Assembly (NCBI RefSeq): GCF_009933135.1
Contig: NZ_MAEH01000009.1
Coordinates: 248,001 to 312,000, forward strand
Direction: 5' to 3'
From: Candidatus Enterococcus leclercqii
GTDB taxonomy: Bacteria > Bacillota > Bacilli > Lactobacillales > Enterococcaceae
DNA length: 64,000 nt
Shown: in pieces, positions 46,134 to 55,927 of the stretch
How positions within the stretch are numbered: position 1 is the stretch's first letter
How the letters are laid out: each line of letters opens with the position of its first letter
The notes under the pieces: generated by a model
Seen by the model: only the letters and a program-made list of their open reading frames with translations
Database searches by the model: none
What the model was told of the DNA's origin: nothing
Position numbers and translations under genes: made by a program

Positions 46134-46175
46134 AGCCTAACCCACATTGCTCCACTTATCCATGCGGGATAGGCT
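46134..46175 (-). other. Hairpin between deoB and punA
   Basis: AGCCTA (46134-46139) pairs with TAGGCT (46170-46175), continued by CCCACAT/ATG-GGG-type pairing. No T-run follows on the minus strand, so it is more likely an mRNA processing or stability element than a terminator. Confidence 0.45.
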
Positions 46176-46215
46176 CTCGTATTTCAAGTAGTAAAATCCT
46201 CTTTGCAAATGATGC

Positions 46216-47385
46216 TTATTTCAAATCTGCCAAAAAGCTCTTGCCATTTTCAGTTGCCGGTACGCTGAAGTTTTCAGCAATCGTTGCAGCAATATCAGAA
46301 TAGTACCCTTGTGGCAGTGCGCCTTGGCCGCTGAATTTCTTGCTGTAAGCCAAAAGTGGCACATATTCCCGCGTGTGGTCTGTTCCTGGGAAGGTGGGGT
46401 CATTGCCGTGATCGGCCGTGATCAATAGCAGGTCATCTTCCGCCATAGCTGCCAACAATTCAGGAATCCGCAAGTCGAAGTCTTCGATAGCATGGGCATA
46501 CCCCACCACATCGCGGCGATGGCCATAAAGTGCATCAAAATCTACCAAATTGGTAAAACTCAGACCCGTAAAGTCTTGCTTCATCACATCCAGCAATTTA
46601 TCAACACCATCCATATTGCTCTTGGTTCGGACTGCCGCTGTGATGCCTTGACCGTTAAAGATATCGTTGATTTTTCCGACGGCAATCACATCTTTGCCAT
46701 TGTCTTTCAGTGAATCCAAAACCGTTTTACCAAAAGGATCCAACGCATAGTCGTGACGATTTGGCGTCCGGGTAAAGTTGCCTGGTTCACCCACATAAGG
46801 ACGAGCGATAATACGGCCAATCATATAAGGTTCATCTTTTGTAATATCCCGGGTGAATTGGCAAATACGATACAGTTCTTCCAATGGAATGATTTCCTCG
46901 TGGGCTGCAATCTGCAAGACTGGATCGGCAGATGTATAGACAATCAAGTCGCCGGTTTTCATCTGATGTTCGCCGTAGTCATTGATAACTTCAGTGCCGG
47001 AATATGGTTTGTTGCAGACTATTTTGCGACCGGAAAAGTCTTCAATCTGTTTTAGCAGTTCTTCCGGGAAGCCATCAGGAAAAACTCGGAAGGGCTTTTG
47101 AATATTCAAGCCCATGATTTCCCAGTGGCCAGTCATCGTATCTTTACCCACCGAGATTTCTTCTAACTTCGTAGCATAGCCGTCATGACCATTGATTGCT
47201 GTCACACCTTCTAGAGGACGAATGGTCCCCAAGCCCAATTGTTCCAGATGCGGGATGTTCAGCCCAGCTTCTTTGGCAATATGTCCCAACGTATCGGAAC
47301 CCTTATCACCGAATTTTTCGGCATCTGGTGCTTCGCCAATCCCTACTGAATCCATTACGATTAAATGTACACGTTTAAACATCAT
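46216..47385 (-). CDS. deoB: Phosphopentomutase
   Basis: DeoB (389 residues) turns (deoxy)ribose 1-phosphate into the 5-phosphate, linking the phosphorylases to DeoC and the pentose pathway. It is an alkaline-phosphatase-superfamily enzyme: metal-binding [20 protein letters not shown] at the start, [17 protein letters not shown] near residue 76, [20 protein letters not shown] near 210, and [20 protein letters not shown] then REYVPLL near 320. ATG with AGAGG. It follows the 550-nt repeat-rich gap after the transporter genes, so it may have its own promoter. Confidence 0.96.
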   Translation of the reverse strand: MMFKRVHLIVMDSVGIGEAPDAEKFGDKGSDTLGHIAKEAGLNIPHLEQLGLGTIRPLEGVTAINGHDGYATKLEEISVGKDTMTGHWEIMGLNIQKPFRVFPDGFPEELLKQIEDFSGRKIVCNKPYSGTEVINDYGEHQMKTGDLIVYTSADPVLQIAAHEEIIPLEELYRICQFTRDITKDEPYMIGRIIARPYVGEPGNFTRTPNRHDYALDPFGKTVLDSLKDNGKDVIAVGKINDIFNGQGITAAVRTKSNMDGVDKLLDVMKQDFTGLSFTNLVDFDALYGHRRDVVGYAHAIEDFDLRIPELLAAMAEDDLLLITADHGNDPTFPGTDHTREYVPLLAYSKKFSGQGALPQGYYSDIAATIAENFSVPATENGKSFLADLK

Positions 47386-47541
47386 TAAAAACCTCTTTCC
47401 TTTTTTGTTAAACCAGACATTTTCTACACTCTTATCTTACAAAAAAACTCTCAAAATGACCCGTCTCAGCTATCCAAAATCTCTGCGCCAAGCAGTCTCA
47501 TTTGCAAAGTCTTTGATACCAAACTTGAACATACCATTAAG

Positions 47542-47822
47542 AAAAACAGACAAGCCACGTTGCAGCCCAACAATCCTGCCAAAATAAATATTTTTGCAGC
47601 AACGCGTCTACGCCCAGCTTTCGTCACAGACTACTCATCACGTTTTCAGAACGTTCCTCTCTAAAAACAGACAAGCCACGCTCCAGCAACAGTTCTGCAA
47701 AATAAATATTTTTGCAGCAACGCGTCCACGTCCAGCTTTCGTCATTGACTACTCATCGCGTTTTCAGAATGCTCCTCTCTGAAAACAGACAAGACATGCT
47801 CCAGCAACAGTTCTGCAAAAAT
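47542..47822. repeat. Tandem repeat of about 120 bp, 2.3 copies
   Basis: Copies start near 47542, 47663 and 47782 (periods 121 and 118 bp); the third covers only about 40 bp. Each full copy has AAACAGACAAG, AAAATAAATATTTTTGCAG, CAACGCGT, CAGCTTTCGTCA and CTACTCATC in the same order. Short frames cross the copies, but the periods differ by three and are not multiples of three, which argues against one coding repeat. The rest of 47386-47935 shows no gene. It lies upstream of deoB and downstream of the permease gene. Confidence 0.85.
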
Positions 47823-47935
47823 AAAGAGCAAGACAAAGAAACACTGTCCCTTAGTCCCGCCCTTTTTACAGTCCAGCTACTCACAGATTGCTTCTGCAAG
47901 TAGCTAGGCAACGTCTTGTTTCTCTGAACAAGACT

Positions 47936-48889
47936 CTATTTAGTTTTGATATAGTTGGTACCGTTAGCTTTTGGTCCTGAAGCTTTTCCGAGGAAGAGAA
48001 CCAGCACCAAAATGGTCAAAGCGTATGGCGCTGCTTGCAAGTATACATCCGGGATAGAAGAAATCACAGGGATGTTTTTGCCGGCGATACTGATGTTCTG
48101 AGCAAAGCCGAAGAAGATCGCCGCACCCATGGCACCTAGTGGATTCCATTTACCAAAAATCATAGCTGCCATGGAAATGAACCCCTGACCGGCGATAGTG
48201 GTAATGGCAAACCGTCCGGAGATGGACTGTGCGAAGACTGCACCCCCCATACCTCCAAGAAAACCAGAAATTAAGACGCCGGCATAACGCATGACATAGA
48301 CGTTGATTCCCAATGTATCGGCTGCCTGCGGATGTTCACCAACTGAACGCAAGCGCAAGCCAAATTTTGTTTTGAAAATAACGAACCAAGCCAAGATTGC
48401 CACTAAAATGGCAAAATAGGCCGGCAAGAAGGTATCCTTGAATAAGATTGGCCCGATCACTGGAATGTCTTCCAAAACTGGAAAACTAAAATACCCCAGG
48501 CGACGTTCAATACCATCTGTCTGCCCTTTATTGTACAGCACTTTTACCAAGAAGATAGCTAGTGATGGTGCCAGCATATTCATCACGGTACCACTGATGA
48601 TATGATCGGCACGGAAATTGATGGTAGCCACTGCATGTAGTAAGGCGAACAAGACGCCCGCCAATCCACCGACAAGCATTCCCAGCCATGGTGTCATCGC
48701 GCCAAACTGGTTGGCAAATTCCAAGTTGAAGACCACCGATGTAAAGGCCCCCATGACCATGATTCCTTCCAAGCCGACGTTTACGATCCCGCTGCGCTCA
48801 GAGAAAACACCGCCTAATGCCGTCAAAATCAACGGTGTAGAGTAAATCAACGTTTGTGTAAAAATCGAGGCGATTTGATTGAGATCCAT
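47936..48889 (-). CDS. nupQ: Nucleoside ABC transporter permease (NupQ/YufQ type)
   Basis: The 317-residue protein is a BPD_transp_2 permease with about eight to ten membrane helices. The family region GGVFSERSGIVNVGLEGIMV near residue 26 and GLRLRSVGEHPQAADTLGIN near 176 are typical of nucleoside (BMP-linked) importers. Its ATG overlaps the stop of the first permease gene by one base. With the partner permease, ATPase and BmpA lipoprotein it forms an uptake system for nucleosides such as guanosine. Confidence 0.92.
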   Translation of the reverse strand: MDLNQIASIFTQTLIYSTPLILTALGGVFSERSGIVNVGLEGIMVMGAFTSVVFNLEFANQFGAMTPWLGMLVGGLAGVLFALLHAVATINFRADHIISGTVMNMLAPSLAIFLVKVLYNKGQTDGIERRLGYFSFPVLEDIPVIGPILFKDTFLPAYFAILVAILAWFVIFKTKFGLRLRSVGEHPQAADTLGINVYVMRYAGVLISGFLGGMGGAVFAQSISGRFAITTIAGQGFISMAAMIFGKWNPLGAMGAAIFFGFAQNISIAGKNIPVISSIPDVYLQAAPYALTILVLVLFLGKASGPKANGTNYIKTK

Positions 48890-50040
48890 TACAACGTCCC
48901 CCCTTCTTCATCTTGGTCAGCAGGTTTACTTTCGACATCTTCAACAACTGCTACTTCTTTTTTGCCGCCAAAAATTTTGGCCAGCAGGAAGCGAATAACA
49001 AAGCTGATTCCGACAAAGAAGATGATGATGGCAATATCCACATCCACTAATTCTGAAGGAATGTTGACCATCTGCATCCCGGGACCGCCAAGTTTCAAAA
49101 TACTGAATAACAAGGCTGACAGTAAAATACCGACAGATGAGCCACTCCCCAACAAGGAAACGGCCATCCCGTCAAAACCGATACTCAATGAGGCCCCTTG
49201 CGTAAAGTAGTTTTGGAAAGTTCCCAAGCCGTAAACAACGCCGCCCAGTCCTGCCAAAAAACCCGAGATAATCATGGAAACGATGATGGTCCGCTTGCTG
49301 CTCATACCGGCATACTCGGAAGCATCCGGGTTCAAACCTACTGCGCGAATCTCGTATCCTAAAGTTGTTTTCTTCATCAGGAACCAAACCAGCACTAGAA
49401 AAGCAACGGCCAGGAAAATACCGATATTTAAGCGAGAGTTATTGGAGATGCTTCGCAAAAATTCAGTCTGCAAAGTCCCGTTAGCTCCCACACGATTGGA
49501 AACGCCGGTATTTGAAATCAAATCTTTAGACATCACATGGGTCACGATATGGTTCGCCGTGTACAGCAAGATATAGTTCATCATAATAGTAACGATTACT
49601 TCACTTGTACCAAAGAATGCTCTGAGAATCCCCGGTACAGCCGCAGCCGCAGCGCCAGCCAATGCTCCTACAATCAATGCTGCTGGAACTACCACAGCTT
49701 TTGGTGCATTTGGCATCGAGAGGGCCACCCAGATACTTGCCACCCAACCGCACAATGCTTGCCCGGAAAGCCCGATGTTGAAGAAACCCGCGGAATTGGC
49801 AACGGAAAATCCTAATGCAGTAAAGATCAATGGGCCCGCAGTTACAAAGATTTCCCCGATATTACGAGGGTTAATCTGTTTGGTTTGCGGGTTCAAAAAT
49901 ACGGTGCTGAACATTTGCCGATAGCCGTTGACTGGATCATATCCGAAAGCAGCCATGATAACGCCACCCAGAATAAATCCTAACAGCACAGCAATGATAG
50001 GCACCATAATATTGCGGATCGTCTCTGAACGATTATTCAT
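48889..50040 (-). CDS. nupP: Nucleoside ABC transporter permease (NupP/YufP type)
   Basis: The 383-residue permease has about nine hydrophobic segments and the paired-family marks NPRNIGEIFVTAGPLIFTAL, NSAGFFNIGLSGQALCGWVA and LGYEIRAVGLNPDASEYAGM. It ends in an acidic cytosolic tail. The ATG at 50040 forms an ATGAATAA overlap with the ATPase gene; a GTG nine bases earlier is possible but has no better site. One-base overlap with the next permease gene shows tight coupling. Confidence 0.92.
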   Translation of the reverse strand: MNNRSETIRNIMVPIIAVLLGFILGGVIMAAFGYDPVNGYRQMFSTVFLNPQTKQINPRNIGEIFVTAGPLIFTALGFSVANSAGFFNIGLSGQALCGWVASIWVALSMPNAPKAVVVPAALIVGALAGAAAAAVPGILRAFFGTSEVIVTIMMNYILLYTANHIVTHVMSKDLISNTGVSNRVGANGTLQTEFLRSISNNSRLNIGIFLAVAFLVLVWFLMKKTTLGYEIRAVGLNPDASEYAGMSSKRTIIVSMIISGFLAGLGGVVYGLGTFQNYFTQGASLSIGFDGMAVSLLGSGSSVGILLSALLFSILKLGGPGMQMVNIPSELVDVDIAIIIFFVGISFVIRFLLAKIFGGKKEVAVVEDVESKPADQDEEGGTL

Positions 50041-51655
50041 TGCTGACACCTGCCTTCTGTTCTTTAGCCGATTGATTCACAGCGGCGTTTGCTTGGGGCT
50101 CTTCCGATTTCTGAGACAACTGGGCCCGGGCTTCTTCCAATGAATAACCCGCCATCAAAAGCCCCAGTTCATTTTCACTGGTTTCTTTTGGATCCACAAT
50201 CCCTACGATTTCACCGCCATGAATAACTGCGATTCGATCGGAAACATTCAGAATCTCATCCAATTCAAAGCTGACCAGCAGTACTGCTTTGTACTTATCC
50301 CGTTGCTCAATCAAACGTTTATGGATAAACTCAATGGCCCCTACATCCAAGCCGCGAGTCGGGTTAGCCACAATCAAAAGATCCGGGTCTCGATCGACTT
50401 CGCGGGCGATAATCGCTTTTTGCTGGTTCCCGCCGGAAAGCGCCTTGGCCGGTACCAACTCATTGGTCGTACGTACATCGAATTCTTCAATCAGTTCGCG
50501 AGCGTGTTCATTGATCTCACCATAGTTCAAAATACCGTGATTGCTCATCGGTACTTGATAATACGTCTGCAAGGCAATATTTTCTGCCAAAGACATTTCC
50601 AAAATCAAACCAAATTTGTGGCGGTCTTCCGGTACATGTCCTACACCTTTTTCAGTGATATAACGCGGACGTCTGTTGGTCACGTCATCTCCGTCAATTG
50701 TGATGCGGCCACTTTCAACCTTACGCAACCCAGTGATTGCTTGGATCAACTCTGATTGACCGTTGCCGTCGATTCCCGCAATACCGAGAACTTCTCCAGC
50801 ACGAACTTCCAAGCTGAGGTTTTTCACTGCATCTAAGCCGCGACCTTCTTTAACGGTGATATTTTCCACAGAAAGGATGACTTCTTTCGGATGAGCGGGT
50901 GTTTTCTCTGTCTTAAATGAAACTGACCGTCCCACCATCATATCCGCCAATTCCTGAGAGCTGACATCTTTCACGTTCACAGTACCAATCCCGCGACCAC
51001 GGCGGATAACCGTACAGCGATCTGCTACTGCTTTGATTTCATCCAACTTATGGGTGATCAAAATGATTGATTTTCCTTCAGCGACCAGTTCTTTCATAAT
51101 CTTAATGAGTTCTTCGATTTCTTGTGGTGTCAAAACGGCAGTCGGTTCATCGAAAATCAAGACATCGGCTCCCCGATACAAAGTTTTCAAGATTTCCACC
51201 CGTTGTTGCATCCCCACCGAGATGTCTCGGACATAGGCGTTGGGATCGACAGCCAACCCGTATCGCTCGGACAATCGCTTGATTTCAGCAGCTGCGGCTT
51301 TTTTATTCAACACCCCTAGACGGTTGGGTTCGCTGCCGAGAACGATATTCTCAGTGACAGTAAAGGCATCTACCAGCATAAAGTGTTGGTGGACCATCCC
51401 AATTCCTAGACGATTGGCTGCAGTGGGACTAGTCATTCGAACTTTTTCACCGTTGATTAGAATGTCACCGGAAGTCGGTTCCAATAGTCCGGACAATACA
51501 TTCATCAAAGTAGATTTTCCTGCACCGTTTTCCCCCAACAGTGCGTGAATCTCTCCCGGACGAACTTGCAGATTGATGTCATCGTTTGCTTTGAAGGTTC
51601 CAAAGGCCTTCGTGATATGCCGCATCTCGATAACATATTTTTCTGATTCTGCCAC
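50033..51655 (-). CDS. nupO: Nucleoside ABC transporter, double ATPase (NupO/YufO type)
   Basis: The protein of about 540 residues has two ATPase domains. The first has Walker A LLGENGAGKSTLMNVLSGLL, signature ISVGMQQRVEI and Walker B DVLIFDEPTAVL. The second has GIDGNGQSELIQAITGL, LSGGNQQKAIIAREV and LLIVANPTRGLD; its Walker A lacks the lysine, as is usual in this sugar/nucleoside-importer class. The GTG at 51655 is preferred, with AAAGGA upstream and the family start YVIEMRHITKAF soon after; longer starts are in frame. A polar tail rich in Glu, Ala and Gln follows. Confidence 0.92.
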   Translation of the reverse strand: MAESEKYVIEMRHITKAFGTFKANDDINLQVRPGEIHALLGENGAGKSTLMNVLSGLLEPTSGDILINGEKVRMTSPTAANRLGIGMVHQHFMLVDAFTVTENIVLGSEPNRLGVLNKKAAAAEIKRLSERYGLAVDPNAYVRDISVGMQQRVEILKTLYRGADVLIFDEPTAVLTPQEIEELIKIMKELVAEGKSIILITHKLDEIKAVADRCTVIRRGRGIGTVNVKDVSSQELADMMVGRSVSFKTEKTPAHPKEVILSVENITVKEGRGLDAVKNLSLEVRAGEVLGIAGIDGNGQSELIQAITGLRKVESGRITIDGDDVTNRRPRYITEKGVGHVPEDRHKFGLILEMSLAENIALQTYYQVPMSNHGILNYGEINEHARELIEEFDVRTTNELVPAKALSGGNQQKAIIAREVDRDPDLLIVANPTRGLDVGAIEFIHKRLIEQRDKYKAVLLVSFELDEILNVSDRIAVIHGGEIVGIVDPKETSENELGLLMAGYSLEEARAQLSQKSEEPQANAAVNQSAKEQKAGVSNE

Positions 51656-51832
51656 TCTCTTCACATCCTTTTCTCTTGCTCTGCGAGACACAGCCTCAGT
51701 AGAAAGGGCCCGGCGAACATTTATGCGCTGCCGTTTTTTTGCGTCTCTGATTGCACCAAATTGTTACTGCTTTTTAACCAATGATCAATGATTGCGGTAA
51801 TGCTGTTTTCAGTTGGGGAATCCACCCCTCCT

Positions 51833-51916
51833 TATGACAGCGGCTTTGAAAAAAGCTGCTGTCATAAAGACAAAAACCTAAGGAAAAGGTCTTGCCTGTC
51901 AAACAGACAAGACCTT
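51833..51916 (-). terminator. Two hairpins between bmpA and the transporter genes
   Basis: On the minus strand AAGGTCTTG pairs with CAAGACCTT (51916-51886) and is followed by TTCCTTAGGTTTTTG, a likely partial terminator after bmpA. Next comes TATGACAGC-GCTT/AAGC-GCTGTCATA (51866-51833), a strong hairpin without a T-run. Together they fit the common plan in which the binding protein is made in excess over the membrane parts. Confidence 0.75.
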
Positions 51917-51929
51917 AGAGAAATCTTGA

Positions 51930-53060
51930 TTAAGGTTTTTCCGGAACTTCGATCTTACCGTCAATGATTTCTTGCTTAGCAGTTTCGACTGCTTTTTTAG
52001 CATCATCTGAAACGTAACCAGCAGTCAAATCAACACCGCCATCTTTCAAGCCGTAAGTCAAGTGTTCGCCACCAGGGAAGTCATCATTCATAGCACGAGT
52101 AGAGATGTCTTTAACCGCTGCGCCAACACCTTTCAGAGTAGATGTCAATGTACAATTGTCCTCTGAACCGTCTTTTGTTTTGAATTTACCGTCAGCATCT
52201 TGGTCACGGTCAACGCCGATTACCCAAACTTTGTCGTTTTCCAGTTCTGCTTTGGTTTTTTGTTCATTCTTCGCGATTGCTTCTGCAAACACACCTACAC
52301 CAGTACCGCCGGAAGCGTGGAAAATGATGTCTACGCCATTGTTATACATAGAAGCTGCGATTGATTTACCTTTGTCAGGTGAGCTGAAAGAAGCTGCGTA
52401 CTGTACATCTACTTTGATTTCTTTGTTCAGTTTTTTAGCAGTGTCTTCCACACCTTTGGTAAAGCCGGCTTCAAAACGATCGATAACTGCGCCTTCTTCG
52501 CCACCTACAAAGCCGACTTTGTCAGTTTTGGTAGTATAAGCTGCTGCAATCCCTGCCAAATAAGAAGCTTCGTGATCACTGAAAGTTGCGGAAACAACGT
52601 TGTCTTTGCCTTCGATTACATCATCAATCAAACCGAAGTTCGTATCAGGAAATTGTTCTGCACCTGCTTCAATATCATTTTTCAACAGGTAGCCAATCCC
52701 AAATACTGTGTGGAAGCCGTTAGTTACGGCTGTGTTGATGTGGTTGGCATAGTCGGCAGCATCTTGTGATTGGAAGTAAGCATATCCGCCGGCACCTTCT
52801 TTAAGATTGTTTTCCTTGCCCCACTCTTGCAAACCTTCCCAAGCTGATTGGTTGAAAGACTTGTCATCTACACCACCAGTATCGGTGATCAGAGCCACAC
52901 TGTGGTCACCAGTTGCTGCTGCACTTGACCCGGTTGCTTCAGATTCACCAGCTGATGATCCTGAGCTGGCACTGTTGCCGCCACCGTTGCCACATGCGCC
53001 GAGTACCATTACACTTGCCAACGCTACTGCTCCTAAACGCCACTTGTTCGCTTTTTTCAT
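51930..53060 (-). CDS. bmpA: BMP-family nucleoside-binding lipoprotein
   Basis: The 376-residue protein has a lipoprotein signal (LGAVALASVMVLGACGNGGG, Cys near residue 23), a Ser/Gly-rich linker and a PnrA/BMP domain: VALITDTGGVDDKSFNQSAW near residue 55, GIGYLLKNDIE, GFVGGEEGAVIDRFEAGFTK, DIIFHASGGTGVGVFAEAIA and VWVIGVDRDQDAD. These proteins bind purine or pyrimidine nucleosides and feed the ABC importer encoded next. ATG with AGGGGG rather far upstream. It is preceded by cdd and followed by a partial terminator. Confidence 0.93.
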   Translation of the reverse strand: MKKANKWRLGAVALASVMVLGACGNGGGNSASSGSSAGESEATGSSAAATGDHSVALITDTGGVDDKSFNQSAWEGLQEWGKENNLKEGAGGYAYFQSQDAADYANHINTAVTNGFHTVFGIGYLLKNDIEAGAEQFPDTNFGLIDDVIEGKDNVVSATFSDHEASYLAGIAAAYTTKTDKVGFVGGEEGAVIDRFEAGFTKGVEDTAKKLNKEIKVDVQYAASFSSPDKGKSIAASMYNNGVDIIFHASGGTGVGVFAEAIAKNEQKTKAELENDKVWVIGVDRDQDADGKFKTKDGSEDNCTLTSTLKGVGAAVKDISTRAMNDDFPGGEHLTYGLKDGGVDLTAGYVSDDAKKAVETAKQEIIDGKIEVPEKP

Positions 53061-53165
53061 TTCTGTAAAGCCCCCTAAATTTGATTAGTTTTTTTCTTCA
53101 ACAGTCTGCTGATAAATCAGAGAACTGAAAGAACGTGGTTTGAGAGCCGCCTCGGCGGACTCTGT

Positions 53166-53196
53166 GGTCGCAATTTTCATGAATGAAAATCGGCGA
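53166..53196 (-). other. Hairpin between cdd and bmpA
   Basis: ATTTTCAT (53173-53180) and ATGAAAAT (53183-53190) form a perfect inverted repeat flanked by GTCG/CGAC. A GC-rich partial repeat, CCGCC/GGCGG, lies at 53146-53157. They occupy the 145-nt spacer and may process or protect the bmpA message. Confidence 0.5.
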
Positions 53197-53205
53197 CAAT
53201 TTCGC

Positions 53206-53601
53206 TTAAAGATCTTTGTCTGTAAATGAATAAGGCAGTAATTCGCCTACTGTCGTTTCTTTGATGACACCGTTGTCACCTACGAGAGTTACCGGCATCT
53301 CTTGCGGACAAAACTCTGCCATAACTTGGCGGCAAGCGCCACATGGGGAGATTGGGTCCGGTGTATGTCCGGCAATCACCAAGTGTTGAAAATGCCGTTC
53401 GCCTTCAGATACTGCTTTAAAAAAGGCGGTCCGTTCCGCGCAATTAGAAAGTCCATAAGACGCATTTTCGATATTCAATCCTTGATAGACCTTGCCTGCT
53501 TCAGTGACCAGACATGCCCCCACCGGAAAATGAGAATAGGGCACATAGGCTTTGTCCAATGCTGCTATGGCAATGTCCAGCCATTCTTGCTCAGCTTTCA
53601 T
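53206..53601 (-). CDS. cdd: Cytidine deaminase
   Basis: Cdd (131 residues) converts cytidine and deoxycytidine to uridine forms. The zinc site is intact: C-A-E in NIENASYGLSNCAERTAFFK (about residues 43-62, with catalytic Glu) and the PCGACRQVMAEFCPQ pair near 85. The N-terminus VPYSHFPVGACLVTEAGKVY is standard. The ATG at 53601 has GAGG seven bases upstream; longer in-frame starts lie within deoC. It sits 19 nt after deoC. Confidence 0.95.
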   Translation of the reverse strand: MKAEQEWLDIAIAALDKAYVPYSHFPVGACLVTEAGKVYQGLNIENASYGLSNCAERTAFFKAVSEGERHFQHLVIAGHTPDPISPCGACRQVMAEFCPQEMPVTLVGDNGVIKETTVGELLPYSFTDKDL

Positions 53602-53620
53602 AAGATTACCTCGTGTTTGT

Positions 53621-54283
53621 TTAATAGCCTGCGCCTTTGCCACCAGTAATGATAGCTACGCTGGCGCTGGTTCCCAAACGAGTGGCACCGGCTTCTACCA
53701 TTGCCATCGCATCTGCTTCCGTGTGAATCCCGCCGGAAGCTTTGACGCCCATATTAGGACCAACTGTTTGACGCATCAACCGAACATCTTCTACTGTGGC
53801 ACCGCCGGTAGAAAAACCAGTAGAAGTTTTCACAAAGTCTGCACCTGCTGCTTGAGCGAGCTCACAAGCTTTGACGATTTCTTCATTGTTCAACAAGGCG
53901 GTTTCAATGATTACTTTGACCAAGGCGCGGTCTTTGGCAGCATTGACCACAGCTTCGATATCTTGTTGTACTTTTTTGTATTGCCCTGATTTCAAAGCTC
54001 CGATGTTGATGACCATATCCACTTCATCTGCCCCGTTATTGATGGCATCTGTCGTTTCATAAGCCTTGACTTCAGAAGTGTTGGCTCCCAGAGGAAAACC
54101 AATCACCGTACAAACAGCGACGGGTTCGCCAGCCAGCTTTTCAGCCGCAAGCTTCACCCAAGTCGGGTTGATACAAACTGAGTAAAAATGATATTTCTTT
54201 GCTTCTTCGATGATACGCAAAACAGCTTCTTCTGATGCATCTGCTTTTAAAAGTGTGTGGTCCATCATGCGGTTCAATTCCAT
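53621..54283 (-). CDS. deoC: Deoxyribose-phosphate aldolase
   Basis: DeoC (220 residues) splits deoxyribose 5-phosphate to glyceraldehyde 3-phosphate and acetaldehyde. Marks: [20 protein letters not shown] near the start, [17 protein letters not shown] (about 84-100), [19 protein letters not shown] and the Schiff-base lysine in [20 protein letters not shown] (K152). It lies between pdp and cdd, 51 nt after pdp, in the standard operon order for pyrimidine deoxynucleoside breakdown. Confidence 0.96.
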   Translation of the reverse strand: MELNRMMDHTLLKADASEEAVLRIIEEAKKYHFYSVCINPTWVKLAAEKLAGEPVAVCTVIGFPLGANTSEVKAYETTDAINNGADEVDMVINIGALKSGQYKKVQQDIEAVVNAAKDRALVKVIIETALLNNEEIVKACELAQAAGADFVKTSTGFSTGGATVEDVRLMRQTVGPNMGVKASGGIHTEADAMAMVEAGATRLGTSASVAIITGGKGAGY

Positions 54284-54334
54284 TAGTAAAACAGCTCCTT
54301 TGATTTGTTAAATACAGTCGTTTCCCACTGCCTG

Positions 54335-55636
54335 CTACTCTGTAATGATATCATGGATCAGCTCAGGCTCCTCACCAGAAGCCCCAATCTCGATATTGGC
54401 ATAGAGCAGTTCTTTCACCTCGGTCACGTCTTCTGAGTTGGCATAAATCGTCAACAGTGATTCCCCTGCTGCCACCGGATCACCAACTTTTTTATGAAGT
54501 TTCAGACCCACAGCATAGTCGATACTGTCTTCTTTCGTTTTGCGGCCGGCACCCAAAAGCATGGCTGCCACACCGATTTCGTTGGCTACCAATTTGGTGA
54601 CTACACCAGCAGTTTGGGCCGGCAATTCGATCTCATAATTGGCTGTGAGCAGTCGCTCCGGTTGGTCCACCACGGTGTCATCCCCGCCTTGATTGCGGAT
54701 CATTTCTTTGAATTTTTCTAAGGCAGCACCGGATTCTAGCGCCTCTTGCAGCATTTGCCGCGCCTCTGCTAAGGTCTCAGCTGCTTTGGCTAGGACAACC
54801 ATCTGCGAACCCAGCGCATAGCACATTTCCAACAAGTCAGCCGGGCCGTTTCCTTGCAGTGTTTCGATAGCTTCTACGACTTCCAGGCTGTTTCCGATGG
54901 CTTCACCCAATGGCTGAGACATATCAGAAACCACCGCCATCACTTGGCGATCTGCTAATTTGCCGATACGCACCATGGTGTGAGCCAGACGTTTGGCGTC
55001 TTCGATATTTTTCATGAAGGCCCCATCGCCGGTAGTCACATCCAGCACGATTGCATCGGCGCCAGCTGCGATTTTTTTACTCATGATCGAGCTTGCAATC
55101 AGCGGAATCGAGCTGACAGTGGCAGTCACATCTCGTAATGCATACAGTTTTTTATCCGCCGGTGCTAAATCTCCCGACTGACCGATGACAGCAACTTTGC
55201 TTTCATTAACGATGCGAATGAAATCCTCATCTGCAATCTCAATCTGGAAACCCGGAATGGCTTCCAGCTTATCCAAGGTGCCTCCGGTGAAGCCCAAACC
55301 CCGACCTGACATTTTGGCTACCGGTACACCGATTGCCGCCACCAAGGGAGCTAAGACCAAAGTTGTCGTATCACCGACACCACCGGTTGAATGCTTGTCG
55401 ACTTTGATTCCTTCGATAGAGGACAGATCAATGACCTCTCCAGAATGGGCCATCGCCAACGTCAATTCCGTAATTTCTTCATCCGTCATATCCTCAAAAT
55501 AGATAGCCATCAAGAGTGCACTCATCTGGTAATCTGGAATCGTGCCATCGGTATACTTGTCGATGATAAATCGTATCTCTTCTTTTGATAACACCTGACC
55601 ATCACGTTTTTTTTCAATCAAATCCACCATTCGCAT
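54335..55636 (-). CDS. pdp: Pyrimidine-nucleoside phosphorylase
   Basis: Pdp (433 residues) splits uridine, thymidine and deoxyuridine. It has the N-terminal [20 protein letters not shown], the phosphate-binding [20 protein letters not shown] near residue 79 and the family signature [20 protein letters not shown] near 109, plus the C-terminal biotin-like [25 protein letters not shown] lies seven bases before the ATG. It is the first gene of the operon, behind a promoter with inverted repeats and a LacI-family regulator gene. Confidence 0.96.
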   Translation of the reverse strand: MRMVDLIEKKRDGQVLSKEEIRFIIDKYTDGTIPDYQMSALLMAIYFEDMTDEEITELTLAMAHSGEVIDLSSIEGIKVDKHSTGGVGDTTTLVLAPLVAAIGVPVAKMSGRGLGFTGGTLDKLEAIPGFQIEIADEDFIRIVNESKVAVIGQSGDLAPADKKLYALRDVTATVSSIPLIASSIMSKKIAAGADAIVLDVTTGDGAFMKNIEDAKRLAHTMVRIGKLADRQVMAVVSDMSQPLGEAIGNSLEVVEAIETLQGNGPADLLEMCYALGSQMVVLAKAAETLAEARQMLQEALESGAALEKFKEMIRNQGGDDTVVDQPERLLTANYEIELPAQTAGVVTKLVANEIGVAAMLLGAGRKTKEDSIDYAVGLKLHKKVGDPVAAGESLLTIYANSEDVTEVKELLYANIEIGASGEEPELIHDIITE

Positions 55637-55824
55637 GGCTATTCCTCCTAGTCAGTCATTCGCCTTGCTTCATCCTTTCCTTCTAAAAGAGAAAGCTACC
55701 TGAAACTACAGCGTTTTGAACGATGCTTTTGCCAAAGTTCAGAACTTGTCAAAAGCGAAATCTCTGCTGACCGAATATCAGCCGTCACTTGATTAAATTA
55801 CAAAGCCACAGTCGATTCGGTGCT

Positions 55825-55905
55825 ATTATACATGAAAATATCGCTGAGTAAACCACTTTAGTAAAACAGTTTACCTCGCACTCCTTTAATCTTTAAGCGC
55901 TTACA
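55825..55905 (-). promoter_or_regulatory. pdp operon promoter with operator and cre-like site
   Basis: On the minus strand GTTTAC (55853-55848) and TATAAT (55830-55825) are 17 nt apart. Just upstream lies the inverted repeat GTAAA-ACAG-TTTAC (55861-55874), and GTAAAC also forms the -35, so a repeated GTAAAC word could bind the neighbouring LacI-type regulator. At 55892-55905 TTTAAGCGCTTACA is one mismatch from a cre site for CcpA. Positions upstream of -35 would allow activation as well as looping repression. Confidence 0.65.
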
Positions 55906-55927
55906 AAAGCAATATACAGCGTTATGA

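Noticed and set aside
47542-47822. Possible CRISPR array or repeat protein in the 120-bp repeats
   Set aside because: Only 2.3 copies, the whole unit is repeated without unique spacers, periods are 121 and 118 bp, and no cas gene is near. Frames across it do not persist between copies.
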